A stretch of DNA of 58,754 bases from Paludibacter sp. (GTDB taxonomy: Bacteria > Bacteroidota > Bacteroidia > Bacteroidales > Paludibacteraceae), in the NCBI GenBank assembly GCA_027450045.1, contig DAIDKM010000007.1:1-58754 (forward strand), given 5' to 3'. Below are positions 8,795 to 17,983 of the stretch, piece after piece (the stretch's first letter is position 1; every line of letters starts with the position of its first letter). The notes below the pieces were generated by a model. The model worked only from the letters and a program-made list of their open reading frames with translations, did not search any database and was not told the DNA's origin. Both the position numbers and the translations under genes were made by a program.

Positions 8795-9409
8795 ATGAAG
8801 ATTTTTGCCATCGGTTGGAACTATCTTGATCACAACAAAGAGTTGGCAAATAATGATTTGCCTACAGAGCCAACTTTTTTCATGAAAGCCGACACGGCCA
8901 TTGTGAAAGACAACAAACCCTTTTTTTATCCTTCCTTTTCGAAAGAAATTGATTATGAAACAGAAATCGTGGTGCGCATCAATCGGCTTGGAAAAGGTAT
9001 TGATGAAAAATTTGCACCGCGCTACTACGGTGAAATTGGCTTAGGTATTGACTTCACGGCACGTGATATCCAGCGACGACAACGCGAAACAGGAGGGCCT
9101 TGGGAAATTTGCAAATCGTTTGACCAATCAGCGCCGATCAGTCATTTTATTCCTATCACACAATTCGATGACATTCAGAATCTTAATTTTCATTTAGATA
9201 TTAACGGCAACACCGTTCAAAAAGGGAATACGCACGACATGCTCTTTCCAATCAACCGGATAATCGCCTACCTAAGTCAATTTTTCACCTTAAAGACGGG
9301 CGATTTAATATTCACCGGAACACCTGCGAGTGTTGGGCCTGTACATATTGACGATCATTTACAAGGATTTATTGAAAATAATTTAATGCTCGATTTTTGG
9401 GTGAAATGA
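8795..9409 (+). CDS. Fumarylacetoacetate hydrolase family protein (acylpyruvase-like)
   Basis: The 204-residue protein corresponds to the FAH C-terminal domain alone, which is the size of bacterial acylpyruvase/oxaloacetate-decarboxylase-like members. Visible signatures are IDYETEIVVRI (acidic metal ligands), GIGLGIDFTARDIQRR and a GDLIFTGTPASVGPV end motif. These enzymes use Mg2+ or Mn2+ to cleave C-C bonds of acylpyruvates or to decarboxylate oxaloacetate; the substrate cannot be told here. It follows rex by 50 bases and no separate promoter is visible, so cotranscription with rex is likely. The porU promoter overlaps its last codons. Confidence 0.88.
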   Translation: MKIFAIGWNYLDHNKELANNDLPTEPTFFMKADTAIVKDNKPFFYPSFSKEIDYETEIVVRINRLGKGIDEKFAPRYYGEIGLGIDFTARDIQRRQRETGGPWEICKSFDQSAPISHFIPITQFDDIQNLNFHLDINGNTVQKGNTHDMLFPINRIIAYLSQFFTLKTGDLIFTGTPASVGPVHIDDHLQGFIENNLMLDFWVK

Positions 9410-9426
9410 TATTTTGACTACCTTTG
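9396..9426 (+). promoter_or_regulatory. Putative promoter of porU inside the end of the FAH gene
   Basis: A -33 TTTG (9396-9399) and a -7 TACCTTTG (9419-9426) are separated by 19 bases, a near-ideal Bacteroidetes promoter. The predicted start near 9433 is 17 bases before the porU ATG. Confidence 0.6.
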
Positions 9427-9449
9427 ACGATTAAATCGTAGCTCAAAGT

Positions 9450-12400
9450 ATGCACCATCGATCCATTTCCTGGATATTTGTTTTTTTGTTCATTGGCTTT
9501 ACACAAGCCACTTTTGCATCGTTACACTCTTATGCAGACCACTCCGTCTTGATGCAGGGAAATTGGACAAAAATTAGAGTCCCTTCAACAGGATTTTACA
9601 AGTTAACATTTGATGATCTAAAAAAAATGGGAGTAACCAATCCTCAAAATGTACGTGTTTGTGGTTATGGTGGCGCTCAGCTACCCGAAGATTTCACAAA
9701 ACCATTTATCGACGACCTTCCCGAAAATGCAATTTATATAGGGAATAGCTATATCGTTTTTTACGCTCAAGGGCCACTGAGTTGGCAATACAACTCCAGC
9801 CTAAAAAGGTTCGTGCATACAACTAATTATTATTCGAACTATGGCTACTATTTCGTATCACAAGGAAATACACCCGCCAAACGAATTGTTTTAACCCCAG
9901 CCGACACGACCACTCCCACCGTAACAGCCGATTATTTTTTAGACAGAGACCTGCATGAAGTTGACCTCATCAACTTAGCCAACTCAGGACGGGAATTTTA
10001 TGGCGAAACCTTTAGCTATACCACTTCCTACACGTTTCCATTTACATTCGCTAATGCTGATACCCAACGAAATAGTTTTATAAGTACTGATGTCGTTGCC
10101 AATGCAGCTAACAACAGCAGCTTCACAACCACAATCAATTCACAAGCAGTAGGTTCCATCACAGTTCCGGCAGTTTCCAGCATGTACGATTATGCTCGTG
10201 AAGGAAGCGGAGCATTCTCGTTTATTCCCACCACCGACAATCTGAATGTGACTTTAACCTACAACAAACCCACATCGGTTGCCACGGGATATTTGAACTG
10301 GATTGAAATGAACGTCTATCGAAAACTCATCATGACGAATAACGTGATGTTTTTCCGAAATCCTGATTTCCTGAATACTACCCAAGTGCCTCAATTCACG
10401 CTCAGCAATGCCGGCGCCAATGTGGCCATTTGGAATATTACCGATCCTCAAAACATTACAGCTGTCTCTGCTACACGACAAAGCACCACGTTAAGTTTCG
10501 TATCATCCGCTTCTAATCAATCCGTCCAGGAGTTCGTGGCTATCGACACCACCCAAATGGGAAGTCTCGGCTCTCCTGAAGTGGTGGAAAACAATGTGCC
10601 CAATCAGGATTTACACGCATTGACAGCTCAGGATATGATTATTATCTCGCCAGCAGCGTTTACAACACAAGCCGAAGAATTAGCCCAGAAACATCGTGAT
10701 CATGATAATTTGAAAGTGACTGTTGTAACTCCCGAAGAAATTTACAACGAATTTTCATCAGGAACTCCGGATGCAACAGCGTATCGTAAAATTATGAAAA
10801 TGCTATACGACCGTTATGGTGCAAATCCTGTAACAGCACCAAAATACTTATTGCTCTTTGGACGAGGCTGCTTCGATAACCGAGGTATTATACCCACATC
10901 AGCTCCAATTCGACAATTGCTTGATTTTGAATCATACAATTCAATTAGCCAAATCTCATCGTATGTTTCAGACGATTATTTCGGATTTCTTGACGATAAC
11001 TCCGGTGTGAATCTTAACTCGGATATATTACGCATCGGCGTAGGGCGATTCCCGATTTATACTGCGGATCAAGCTCAAGCCACCGTCAATAAGACCATTC
11101 AATACATGGACAACACAAACACCGGTTATTGGAAAAATCAAATTGCTTTTGTAGCTGATTATTATGCAGGAGATGCTCCCAGTTACAATTTACACATGAC
11201 ACAAGCTGATAGCATTGCGTCCTATACTGCACAAATGAACCCTAACGTGCAGATCAATAAAATTTATCTCGATTCTTACAAAGCAGTCACTTCAGCCACC
11301 GGCGTAACCTATCCTGCGGCAAAAGATAAATTGTTGAATATGGTAAAATCAGGCTTGCTAATGCTGAATTACACCGGTCATGGAGGGACATCTGGCTGGT
11401 CAAATTCTCAAATTCTGACAACTGATGATATTTTATCTATGTACAATCAAAATTTAGCGTTGTGGGTCACAGCAACATGCGACTTTACACGATGTGATTA
11501 CACAGATTTAACAGCCGGCGAAGATGTATTTCTCAATCCTAACGGCGGTGGCATCGCATTATTCACCACCACCCGTACTGTATTTTCAAACGCCAATTTT
11601 ACGATCAATCAACATTTTGCAAACAACGTTTTTTATCGTGATTCCACAGGAAATTCATTGCGTCTCGGCGATATGATGCGTCGCACTAAAAATGCCATGC
11701 CGGGCGATGACAACAAAATGAGTTTCATCCTGATAGGCGATCCGGCCTTGAAATTAGCATTTCCGGCGCCTAACTACTCTGTAGTAGTCGATAGCATCAA
11801 TCACATTTCTGTCGCAACAATCGACACACTCAATGCCCTGTCAACCATGACAATCAGTGGTCATTTGAACGAGCCAAACACAAATTCCATTTGCAGCAAT
11901 TTTAATGGCTACGTGCAAGCCGTTATTTTCGACAAAAAAGAACAAATGACCACCTTGGGAAATATCCCGGGTTCTACTCCTTTTGTTTATTTTGATAGAC
12001 CAAATACCCTTTTTTCGGGAAAAGCTACGGTTAAAAACGGCCTTTTTTCTATTCAATCCATTATCCCAAAAGATATTGACTACAATTTCGGTACCGGACG
12101 CATGAATTTCTATGCAGCCGACTCTCTTGGTCGCGAAGGTCAAGGTAATTTTACAAATTTCGATGTTGGAGGCACTAATAATCACATTACTTGGGAAACA
12201 AATGGCCCGAAAATTAACATGTATCTCAACTCGCCACAATTTAGAAACGGAGACAAAGTGAATGAAACGCCTCTTTTCATTGCAAATGTGAGCGATGCTA
12301 CAGGCATCAACACCATTGGCAGCGGCATTGGGCACGATATAACCTTGACATTGGATAATGATCCTAGCAACTATTACAACTTGAACGCTTATTTCCAACC

Positions 12401-12857
12401 TAATGTCGGAGATTATCGTAGTGGAACCGTCCAATATAAGTTGCCGACGCTCACCAACGGCAAACACACGCTTACCTTCAAAATTTGGGATGTTTTGAAT
12501 AATTCGAGTGACTCAACCATTGAATTTGACGTGCAGCAAGGACTAAGCCCCGACTTATATCGTGTTTACAATTACCCTAATCCAGTTGTGGGAGGCAGTA
12601 CCAATTTTGTATTGCAACACAATCGCCCCGACAACATGCTTTCCGTCAAAGTATCTATTTATGATATTACTGGAAGGCTTTTGAAAGTGATTGAACAAGC
12701 GGACATAGCCAACTCTTCGACTACCACCATTCCGTGGAATGTTACCGATGCCAATGGGAATCGGTTAAGTCCGGGAATCTATCTTTACAAATTTGACATC
12801 TCCTCTGATAACAGCCTTGTAAGCTCAAAAACGCAAAAAGTGATTGTCAGCAAATAA
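9450..12857 (+). CDS. porU: Type IX secretion system sortase PorU
   Basis: This 1135-residue protein has a signal peptide (about residues 1-23) and a gingipain-like C25 cysteine peptidase domain in its middle. The likely catalytic pair is H644 (NYTGHGG) and C677 (TATCDFTRCD). At the cell surface PorU removes the C-terminal signal of T9SS cargo and attaches the cargo to A-LPS or releases it. The C-terminus carries its own CTD-like domain (YRVYNYPNPV, then DANGNRLSPGIYLYKF), as in known PorU proteins. porV, its outer-membrane anchor, follows 100 bases later. A cargo protein with a matching C-terminal signal is encoded at 56056-57522. Confidence 0.95.
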   Translation: MHHRSISWIFVFLFIGFTQATFASLHSYADHSVLMQGNWTKIRVPSTGFYKLTFDDLKKMGVTNPQNVRVCGYGGAQLPEDFTKPFIDDLPENAIYIGNSYIVFYAQGPLSWQYNSSLKRFVHTTNYYSNYGYYFVSQGNTPAKRIVLTPADTTTPTVTADYFLDRDLHEVDLINLANSGREFYGETFSYTTSYTFPFTFANADTQRNSFISTDVVANAANNSSFTTTINSQAVGSITVPAVSSMYDYAREGSGAFSFIPTTDNLNVTLTYNKPTSVATGYLNWIEMNVYRKLIMTNNVMFFRNPDFLNTTQVPQFTLSNAGANVAIWNITDPQNITAVSATRQSTTLSFVSSASNQSVQEFVAIDTTQMGSLGSPEVVENNVPNQDLHALTAQDMIIISPAAFTTQAEELAQKHRDHDNLKVTVVTPEEIYNEFSSGTPDATAYRKIMKMLYDRYGANPVTAPKYLLLFGRGCFDNRGIIPTSAPIRQLLDFESYNSISQISSYVSDDYFGFLDDNSGVNLNSDILRIGVGRFPIYTADQAQATVNKTIQYMDNTNTGYWKNQIAFVADYYAGDAPSYNLHMTQADSIASYTAQMNPNVQINKIYLDSYKAVTSATGVTYPAAKDKLLNMVKSGLLMLNYTGHGGTSGWSNSQILTTDDILSMYNQNLALWVTATCDFTRCDYTDLTAGEDVFLNPNGGGIALFTTTRTVFSNANFTINQHFANNVFYRDSTGNSLRLGDMMRRTKNAMPGDDNKMSFILIGDPALKLAFPAPNYSVVVDSINHISVATIDTLNALSTMTISGHLNEPNTNSICSNFNGYVQAVIFDKKEQMTTLGNIPGSTPFVYFDRPNTLFSGKATVKNGLFSIQSIIPKDIDYNFGTGRMNFYAADSLGREGQGNFTNFDVGGTNNHITWETNGPKINMYLNSPQFRNGDKVNETPLFIANVSDATGINTIGSGIGHDITLTLDNDPSNYYNLNAYFQPNVGDYRSGTVQYKLPTLTNGKHTLTFKIWDVLNNSSDSTIEFDVQQGLSPDLYRVYNYPNPVVGGSTNFVLQHNRPDNMLSVKVSIYDITGRLLKVIEQADIANSSTTTIPWNVTDANGNRLSPGIYLYKFDISSDNSLVSSKTQKVIVSK

Positions 12858-12957
12858 TAAACACTCCTTTTGTCCGTTTATGTAGAAGAATCATTATCGA
12901 CAAAAATAAATAATAGTCTAACTCAAGCCATTTCCTCATACCCAAAAAGTTTTTCCA

Positions 12958-14073
12958 ATGAAAAAAATTGCATGTTCGTTATTTCTCGTACTCTTCACAA
13001 CATCCTTTTTATCTGCTCAGAAAACGTTAGATAATTCATTAAATCCTTTAATCACAGGTGTTCCATCGCTATCCATTGCACCGGATGCTCGAGGTGGTGG
13101 TATGGGTGATCTTGGAGCAGCCACTTCACCGGATGTGAACTCTCAATATTGGAATCCGGCAAAATATGCCTTTATGGAAAGCGGTGCCGGATTGTCTTTA
13201 TCATATACGCCTTGGTTGCGTAAGTTAGTAAGCGACATGAGCTTATCCTATTTAGCCGGTTATTACAAAATTGGCGATCAACAAGCAATCAGCGCTTCGT
13301 TGCGCTATTTTTCGTTGGGATCGGTCGATTTGACGGATGCCAATGGGAATGCGTTGAATAGCATTAATCCTGCAGAATACTCCATTGATGCAGCCTATTC
13401 TCGTCAACTCTCCGACAAATGGTCAGCTGCGGTAGCGCTTCGTTTTATATATTCCGATTTAAGCGGAGGACAGATTCAGGATATGTATCCCGGCTCTGCG
13501 TTTGCTGCCGATGTAGCCACATATTACCACACAACAATGCAAGCTGCAAACGGTGACGCTCACTTTGGATTTGGTGCAGACATTTCAAATATCGGATCAA
13601 AAATATCATACGATAAAGGTAATACAAGCCTTTTTTTACCAACAAATTTAAGGCTTGGAGTCTCTTATGAATATCCGTTGGATGATTACAATACAATCTC
13701 CATCAACGCCGATATAAACAAACTGTTGGTTCAAGCTCAGGACACCATGACCCAACAAGAATACTCGCAAATCTCTCCCATTTCAAGTATTTTCAAATCA
13801 TTCAGCGATCCCAACTTCATCCAACGCATACAAGCCTCTGTGGGAGCAGAATATGCTTACAACAAACAGTTTTTTGTACGTGGCGGCTATTTCTACGAAT
13901 CGCAATTTAACGGTAACCGGAAATACTTTACCTTAGGCGCCGGCTTTATGCTTAATGTATTTCGTTTAGACGTTGCTTACCTGATTGCCACTTCGCAAAG
14001 TAATCCATTGGATCAAACGTTGCGGTTAACGCTTGCTTTTGACATGGAAGGACTTACCAACCTTATGAAATAA
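12958..14073 (+). CDS. porV: Type IX secretion outer-membrane protein PorV
   Basis: This 371-residue protein is a 14-strand FadL-like barrel with a signal peptide ending near SFLSAQ. It has the family's conserved early segments (PSLSIAPDARGGGMGDLGAA, then QYWNPAKYAF). PorV shuttles CTD-bearing cargo from the Sov translocon to the attachment complex and anchors PorU. It ends with a C-terminal phenylalanine-rich strand (LTLAFDMEGLTNLMK). The gene lies directly after porU and ahead of a strong hairpin terminator, so the two genes probably form one unit. Confidence 0.95.
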   Translation: MKKIACSLFLVLFTTSFLSAQKTLDNSLNPLITGVPSLSIAPDARGGGMGDLGAATSPDVNSQYWNPAKYAFMESGAGLSLSYTPWLRKLVSDMSLSYLAGYYKIGDQQAISASLRYFSLGSVDLTDANGNALNSINPAEYSIDAAYSRQLSDKWSAAVALRFIYSDLSGGQIQDMYPGSAFAADVATYYHTTMQAANGDAHFGFGADISNIGSKISYDKGNTSLFLPTNLRLGVSYEYPLDDYNTISINADINKLLVQAQDTMTQQEYSQISPISSIFKSFSDPNFIQRIQASVGAEYAYNKQFFVRGGYFYESQFNGNRKYFTLGAGFMLNVFRLDVAYLIATSQSNPLDQTLRLTLAFDMEGLTNLMK

Positions 14074-14084
14074 ATAATCTCAAC

Positions 14085-14123
14085 ATTAGCAAAGCCTTCA
14101 CTTGATGTGAAGGTTTTGCTAAT
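14085..14123 (+). terminator. Long hairpin terminator after porV
   Basis: ATTAGCAAAGCCTTCAC (14085-14101) and GTGAAGGTTTTGCTAAT (14107-14123) form a 17-bp stem with one G-T wobble and a 5-base loop. A broken T-rich tract (TATTTTTAT) follows about 8 bases later. Confidence 0.6.
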
Positions 14124-14215
14124 AAGAATCTATTTTTATGATCAACTAATACTTTTCAAAATGAAACGAACATGTAAATTGCTCACAACCAATAGTATGA
14201 GAATGGGTAACATGT

Positions 14216-14255
14216 GAGTTCCATACGACCTTTAAAAACAAATTAGTCACGTATG
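14216..14255 (+). promoter_or_regulatory. Start-codon hairpin element, copy C (ispF)
   Basis: The 40-base element starts GAGTTCCATACGACCTT and ends ACGTATG, the last three bases being the ispF start codon. CATACG (14222-14227) pairs perfectly with CGTATG (14250-14255). Bases 1-17 and 34-40 are identical to copy B, and the total length is the same. The middle is AT-rich and diverged. Confidence 0.55.
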
Positions 14256-14738
14256 AAAATTCGTGTTGGCATGGGCTATGATGTCCATCGTTTTGCAGTC
14301 GGTAGAGAATTATGGTTAGGCGGCATTCGTATTCCTCATCCAATTGGGTTACTGGGACATTCTGATGCCGATGTCTTGATTCATGCTATTTGCGATGCCT
14401 TGCTCGGGGCAGCCAATGCCCGCGACATTGGATTCCACTTTCCTGACACTGACCGACGTTTTGAATCAATCGACAGCAAACTGCTACTCAGTGAAACCAT
14501 GCAAATCATTCGGAAGCAAAAATATGAGATAAGTAATATCGATTGTACTATTTGTGCCGAACACCCAAAATTACAGATATACATTCCTCAAATGGCAAAG
14601 AAATTAGCTCAGGTCATGGGCATTTCTGAAGGAGATATTTCCATCAAAGCCACGACAACGGAGAAATTGGGATTTGTCGGCAGAGATGAAGGAATTGCAG
14701 CCTATGCCGTTGCGTTACTTATTCGCTCCGAAGGATAA
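14253..14738 (+). CDS. ispF: 2-C-methyl-D-erythritol 2,4-cyclodiphosphate synthase
   Basis: The 161-residue enzyme of the MEP isoprenoid pathway converts CDP-ME-2-phosphate to MEcPP with release of CMP. The metal ligands D10, H12 (GYDVHRF) and H44 (GHSDADVLIHAICDALLGAA) are present. So are the conserved DTDRRFESIDS loop and the end motif SIKATTTEKLGFVGRDEGIAA. The length is typical. A porU-porV-ispF order is, from memory, also seen in Porphyromonas-type genomes. The porV terminator lies between, so ispF probably has its own start, although I see no clear -7 box. The start codon sits in hairpin element copy C. Confidence 0.97.
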   Translation: MKIRVGMGYDVHRFAVGRELWLGGIRIPHPIGLLGHSDADVLIHAICDALLGAANARDIGFHFPDTDRRFESIDSKLLLSETMQIIRKQKYEISNIDCTICAEHPKLQIYIPQMAKKLAQVMGISEGDISIKATTTEKLGFVGRDEGIAAYAVALLIRSEG

Positions 14739-15125
14739 AAAAAGCTGCTTCATACTCATTTTTTCGCTTCTTGATAATCAAAATCATCATTTATAAGGAG
14801 TCTGCACGTCAGAAATGATCAATTATAGGGATTGATCCGTTAAATTGGATGTTATAACTTTGCAAAAGTTTTAAGACAACACATCCGACTGTATGCCTAT
14901 TTTTCTTCAGCCTATCTTTCTTTTCTTGATATTTGCACGCATAACCATTTCTTCGCGGGTTGCGTGTACTTTTTCCCCTATCTCTTCTCGTTTTTTTACC
15001 ATAAATAAACCCATTTCAACGTTGTGGTTACCACCCAACCGAAGATTGAGAATTTAGGCTTTGTGCCTTTGTTTTGAAATGAATTCATTTATAATATCTG
15101 CTTCCTCATAAACATTCTATCATTT
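14739..15125 (+). promoter_or_regulatory. Intergenic region and long leader of feoAB
   Basis: A promoter-like pair lies at 14832-14862, so the leader would be about 260 bases. In the leader CACGCA-TA-ACC can pair with GGTTGCGTG (about 14936-14970, one 2-base bulge), and TACTTTTTCCCC follows. A near-palindrome GTGGTTACCAC lies at about 15024-15034. Further upstream, TGATAATCAAAATCATC near 14772 partly resembles a Fur box (one half-site is good, the other 5 of 7). No gene is visible. Confidence 0.35.
14832..14862 (+). promoter_or_regulatory. Putative promoter of feoAB
   Basis: TTG (14832-14834) and -7 TAACTTTG (14855-14862) are spaced 20 bases apart. The only partial Fur-like sequence lies about 60 bases upstream. 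Confidence 0.45.
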
Positions 15126-17615
15126 ATGACAACCAACATAAAAACAACTCCTTTATCGGACCTGAAAACCGGAGAAGAAGGAATTATCACAAAAGTGCTC
15201 GGGCATGGCGCATTTCGAAAACGTATTACCGAAATGGGTTTTGTGAAAGGCAAAAAAGTGATTGTCATAAAAAATGCACCACTGCAAGATCCCGTTGAAT
15301 ATGAAATCTTGGGGTACAATGTTTCATTGCGACGCAGCGAAGCCGCATTGGTTCAAATGGTAGCTGTCGAAGATGCTGCAGAATTGACAGGAACAGCATA
15401 TTCCGGCACGATTGATGAAGAAAAGTTGAAAGTATCAGCCCAGGAAAAAAGCCGAACCATCAACGTGGCATTAGTAGGCAATCCAAACAGTGGGAAAACG
15501 ACGTTGTTCAATCATGCCTCCGGTTCACACGAACATGTTGGAAATTATAGCGGCGTTACGGTCGATGCGAAAGAAGCTTTTATGGAGTATCGTGGTTATA
15601 CGTTTCGCATGGTCGATTTGCCCGGAACCTATTCTATTACCGAATATTCACCCGAAGAACTCTACGTGCGCAACCACATTACCGAAAACATGCCCGACAT
15701 TGTCGTTAATGTGGTGGATGCATCAAACCTAGAACGCAACCTGTTCCTGACAACCCAACTCATCGACATGAACATCAAGGTGGTCATTGCTTTGAATATG
15801 TATGATGAGCTGGAAAAGAAAAATATTCAATTCAACTATACATCTTTGGGCAATATGGTGGGTATTCCTATCATTCCCACCATTGCCTCTAAAGGGAAAG
15901 GTATTGATGAATTGTTAGAAAAGTTGATCGACGTGTATGAAGATCGTGATCCCAATGTTCGGCACGTGCACATCAATTACGGTGCTGATATTGAAGAAGC
16001 CATCAAATTGATACAAGATGAAATATGGAAAAATCCAACTATCACCGATAAACTGTCATCACGTTATCTTGCCATCAAGTTGCTCGAAATTGATGGAACA
16101 ACGATGAGTCAATTAGCTTCCTGCTCGAATTACCAACAAATAAAAGCCATTACGGGACAAGCTATTAAGCGATTGGAAAAAGAGTATGGAGAAAGTTCGG
16201 AAACCATTATCACCGATGCCAAATACGGTTTTATTGACGGTGCACTCAAGGAAACCTATCACGAAATTGTCAAGGATAAACGCAAAAACAAACGCGAGTT
16301 AGACGATCTCCTGACTCATCGGTTTTGGGGATTTCCTGTTTTCATTTTCTTCATGTGGTTTATGTTCCAGGCCACTTTTACCATCGGAAGCTACCCGATG
16401 GCTTGGATCGGCAGTGGTGTCGCGTGGATCAGCCAAACGGTACAAAACCTTATGACAGAAGGTCCTTTGCGCGATTTATTGGTCAATGGCATTATTGCAG
16501 GGATTGGCAGTGTTATCGTTTTTCTCCCTAATATTCTGATTCTCTTCTTTTTTATTTCCATTATGGAAGATACCGGCTACATGGCGCGTGCTTCTTTTAT
16601 CATGGATAAATTGATGCACAAAATTGGGTTGCACGGGAAATCATTCATTCCTCTTTTGATGGGTTTTGGTTGTAACGTTCCTGCCATTATGGCCACTCGC
16701 ACGTTGGAAAATCGCAAAGACCGCATTCTTACCATGATGATCATTCCTTTCATGTCATGCAGCGCCCGCCTGCCGGTGTATGTTTTGCTCATCTCCGCAT
16801 TTTTTGCCGCTTATCGCGGTTTGGTTCTGTTTGGAATCTACATGATTGGCATTCTGTTGGCAATCTTGGTTGCTTTGGTGATGAAAAAGGTTGTTTTCAA
16901 AAAACAAGAAGTTCCTTTTGTCATGGAACTACCACCCTATCGGATGCCAACCATAAAAAACACCTCTATACACATGTGGTTTAAGTCAAAACAATACCTT
17001 CACAAAATGGGCAGTATCATTTTGGTTGCTTCCATCATTTTATGGGCTTTGGGTTATTTTCCCAGACATAGTGGTCATGAAGCTCTCTACTCACAACAGA
17101 TAGCACAAGTAGCTGCCAATTCTCATTTGAATTCTTCGGAAAAGGAACTTCAAATCGAACAAATTTCGAATCAGCAAGAAGCTGATAGACAAGCAAACTC
17201 TTACATTGGACGTTTAGGCCATGCCATCCAACCCATCATGGCGCCTTTGGGATTTGATTGGAAGATGAGTGTCAGCATTCTGTCCGGCTTTGCCGCCAAA
17301 GAAGTCGTTGTCAGCTCAATGGGAATTCTCTACCATGCAGGTTCACATGCTGATGAACATTCCAATACCTTGAAAAAGCAACTGATGAATGAAAAGCATC
17401 AAAGTGGATCTCTCATTGGACAGCCGGTTTTCACACCCTTAGTTGCAATGGCATTTATGATCTTTATTCTGATCTATTTCCCGTGTATCGCAACCATAGC
17501 GGCCATCAATCGTGAAGCGGGATGGCGTTGGGCTGTGTTTGCCATGACGTTTACCACATCGCTTGCCTGGGTTGTTGCGTTTCTTGTGTATCAAATCGGA
17601 AGCCTCTTCACTTAA
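15126..17615 (+). CDS. feoB: FeoA-FeoB fusion, ferrous iron transporter
   Basis: The 829-residue protein begins with a FeoA SH3-like domain (about residues 5-82). This is followed by the FeoB G-domain with G1 GNPNSGKT (118-125), switch NYSGVTVDAKEA and G3 DLPGTYSI. A helical GDI-like segment and two Gate/core membrane halves follow (for example GCNVPAIMATRT and MSCSARLPVYVLL). FeoB takes up Fe2+ across the inner membrane under low-oxygen conditions. The FeoA-FeoB fusion is normal in Bacteroidetes. A small Cys-rich membrane protein follows 12 bases later as its probable partner. Confidence 0.97.
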   Translation: MTTNIKTTPLSDLKTGEEGIITKVLGHGAFRKRITEMGFVKGKKVIVIKNAPLQDPVEYEILGYNVSLRRSEAALVQMVAVEDAAELTGTAYSGTIDEEKLKVSAQEKSRTINVALVGNPNSGKTTLFNHASGSHEHVGNYSGVTVDAKEAFMEYRGYTFRMVDLPGTYSITEYSPEELYVRNHITENMPDIVVNVVDASNLERNLFLTTQLIDMNIKVVIALNMYDELEKKNIQFNYTSLGNMVGIPIIPTIASKGKGIDELLEKLIDVYEDRDPNVRHVHINYGADIEEAIKLIQDEIWKNPTITDKLSSRYLAIKLLEIDGTTMSQLASCSNYQQIKAITGQAIKRLEKEYGESSETIITDAKYGFIDGALKETYHEIVKDKRKNKRELDDLLTHRFWGFPVFIFFMWFMFQATFTIGSYPMAWIGSGVAWISQTVQNLMTEGPLRDLLVNGIIAGIGSVIVFLPNILILFFFISIMEDTGYMARASFIMDKLMHKIGLHGKSFIPLLMGFGCNVPAIMATRTLENRKDRILTMMIIPFMSCSARLPVYVLLISAFFAAYRGLVLFGIYMIGILLAILVALVMKKVVFKKQEVPFVMELPPYRMPTIKNTSIHMWFKSKQYLHKMGSIILVASIILWALGYFPRHSGHEALYSQQIAQVAANSHLNSSEKELQIEQISNQQEADRQANSYIGRLGHAIQPIMAPLGFDWKMSVSILSGFAAKEVVVSSMGILYHAGSHADEHSNTLKKQLMNEKHQSGSLIGQPVFTPLVAMAFMIFILIYFPCIATIAAINREAGWRWAVFAMTFTTSLAWVVAFLVYQIGSLFT

Positions 17616-17627
17616 TTGCAAATCGCT

Positions 17628-17813
17628 ATGATACAAACAATCATTGTTTTACTTGCTGTTGCAGCCGCTATTTTTTATGTAATAAAAAAGATCATCAAAC
17701 GGCTTCGGCCTAAAAAAGGTGGTTCTCCATGCGATGGTTGTGATGGCTGCAATTTGAAGAGTGAATGGATGAAAAGTCAGTCCACTTGTTCGCATAAACC
17801 GGCACATAAATGA
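17628..17813 (+). CDS. FeoB-associated Cys-rich membrane protein
   Basis: The 61-residue protein has one N-terminal membrane helix (MIQTIIVLLAVAAAIFYVI), a basic stretch, then a Cys cluster (PCDGCDGCNLK) and one more Cys near the end. This layout matches the small proteins found directly after feoB in many anaerobes, thought to act with FeoB. I use the ATG at 17628; the frame also has an upstream TTG at 17616 touching the feoB stop. It lies 12 bases after feoB and is surely in the same operon. Confidence 0.85.
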   Translation: MIQTIIVLLAVAAAIFYVIKKIIKRLRPKKGGSPCDGCDGCNLKSEWMKSQSTCSHKPAHK

Positions 17814-17862
17814 ATATTACATCTTATTTTTATTCCAAAATGGGAAAAGCTAAATCTGTGCT

Positions 17863-17870
17863 TATCTTTG
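17863..17870 (+). promoter_or_regulatory. Possible -7 promoter box before the CPIC small protein
   Basis: TATCTTTG matches the Bacteroidetes -7 box, but no TTG lies at the expected distance upstream. It would give a leader of about 107 bases. Confidence 0.3.
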
Positions 17871-17983
17871 CAACGGTTTCTGATGCGTTGTTTGCTCATT
17901 ATAAGAAAGACAACGACCTCTATTTGCCTTTATCCATATCCATGCAATAACAAGCAATTAAAACCGCACCATTCTATTTTTGC

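Noticed and set aside
14772-14788. Fur-box-like TGATAATCAAAATCATC before feoAB
   Set aside because: Only one half-site is good and its position is about 60 bases upstream of the predicted promoter, so it is mentioned but not called.
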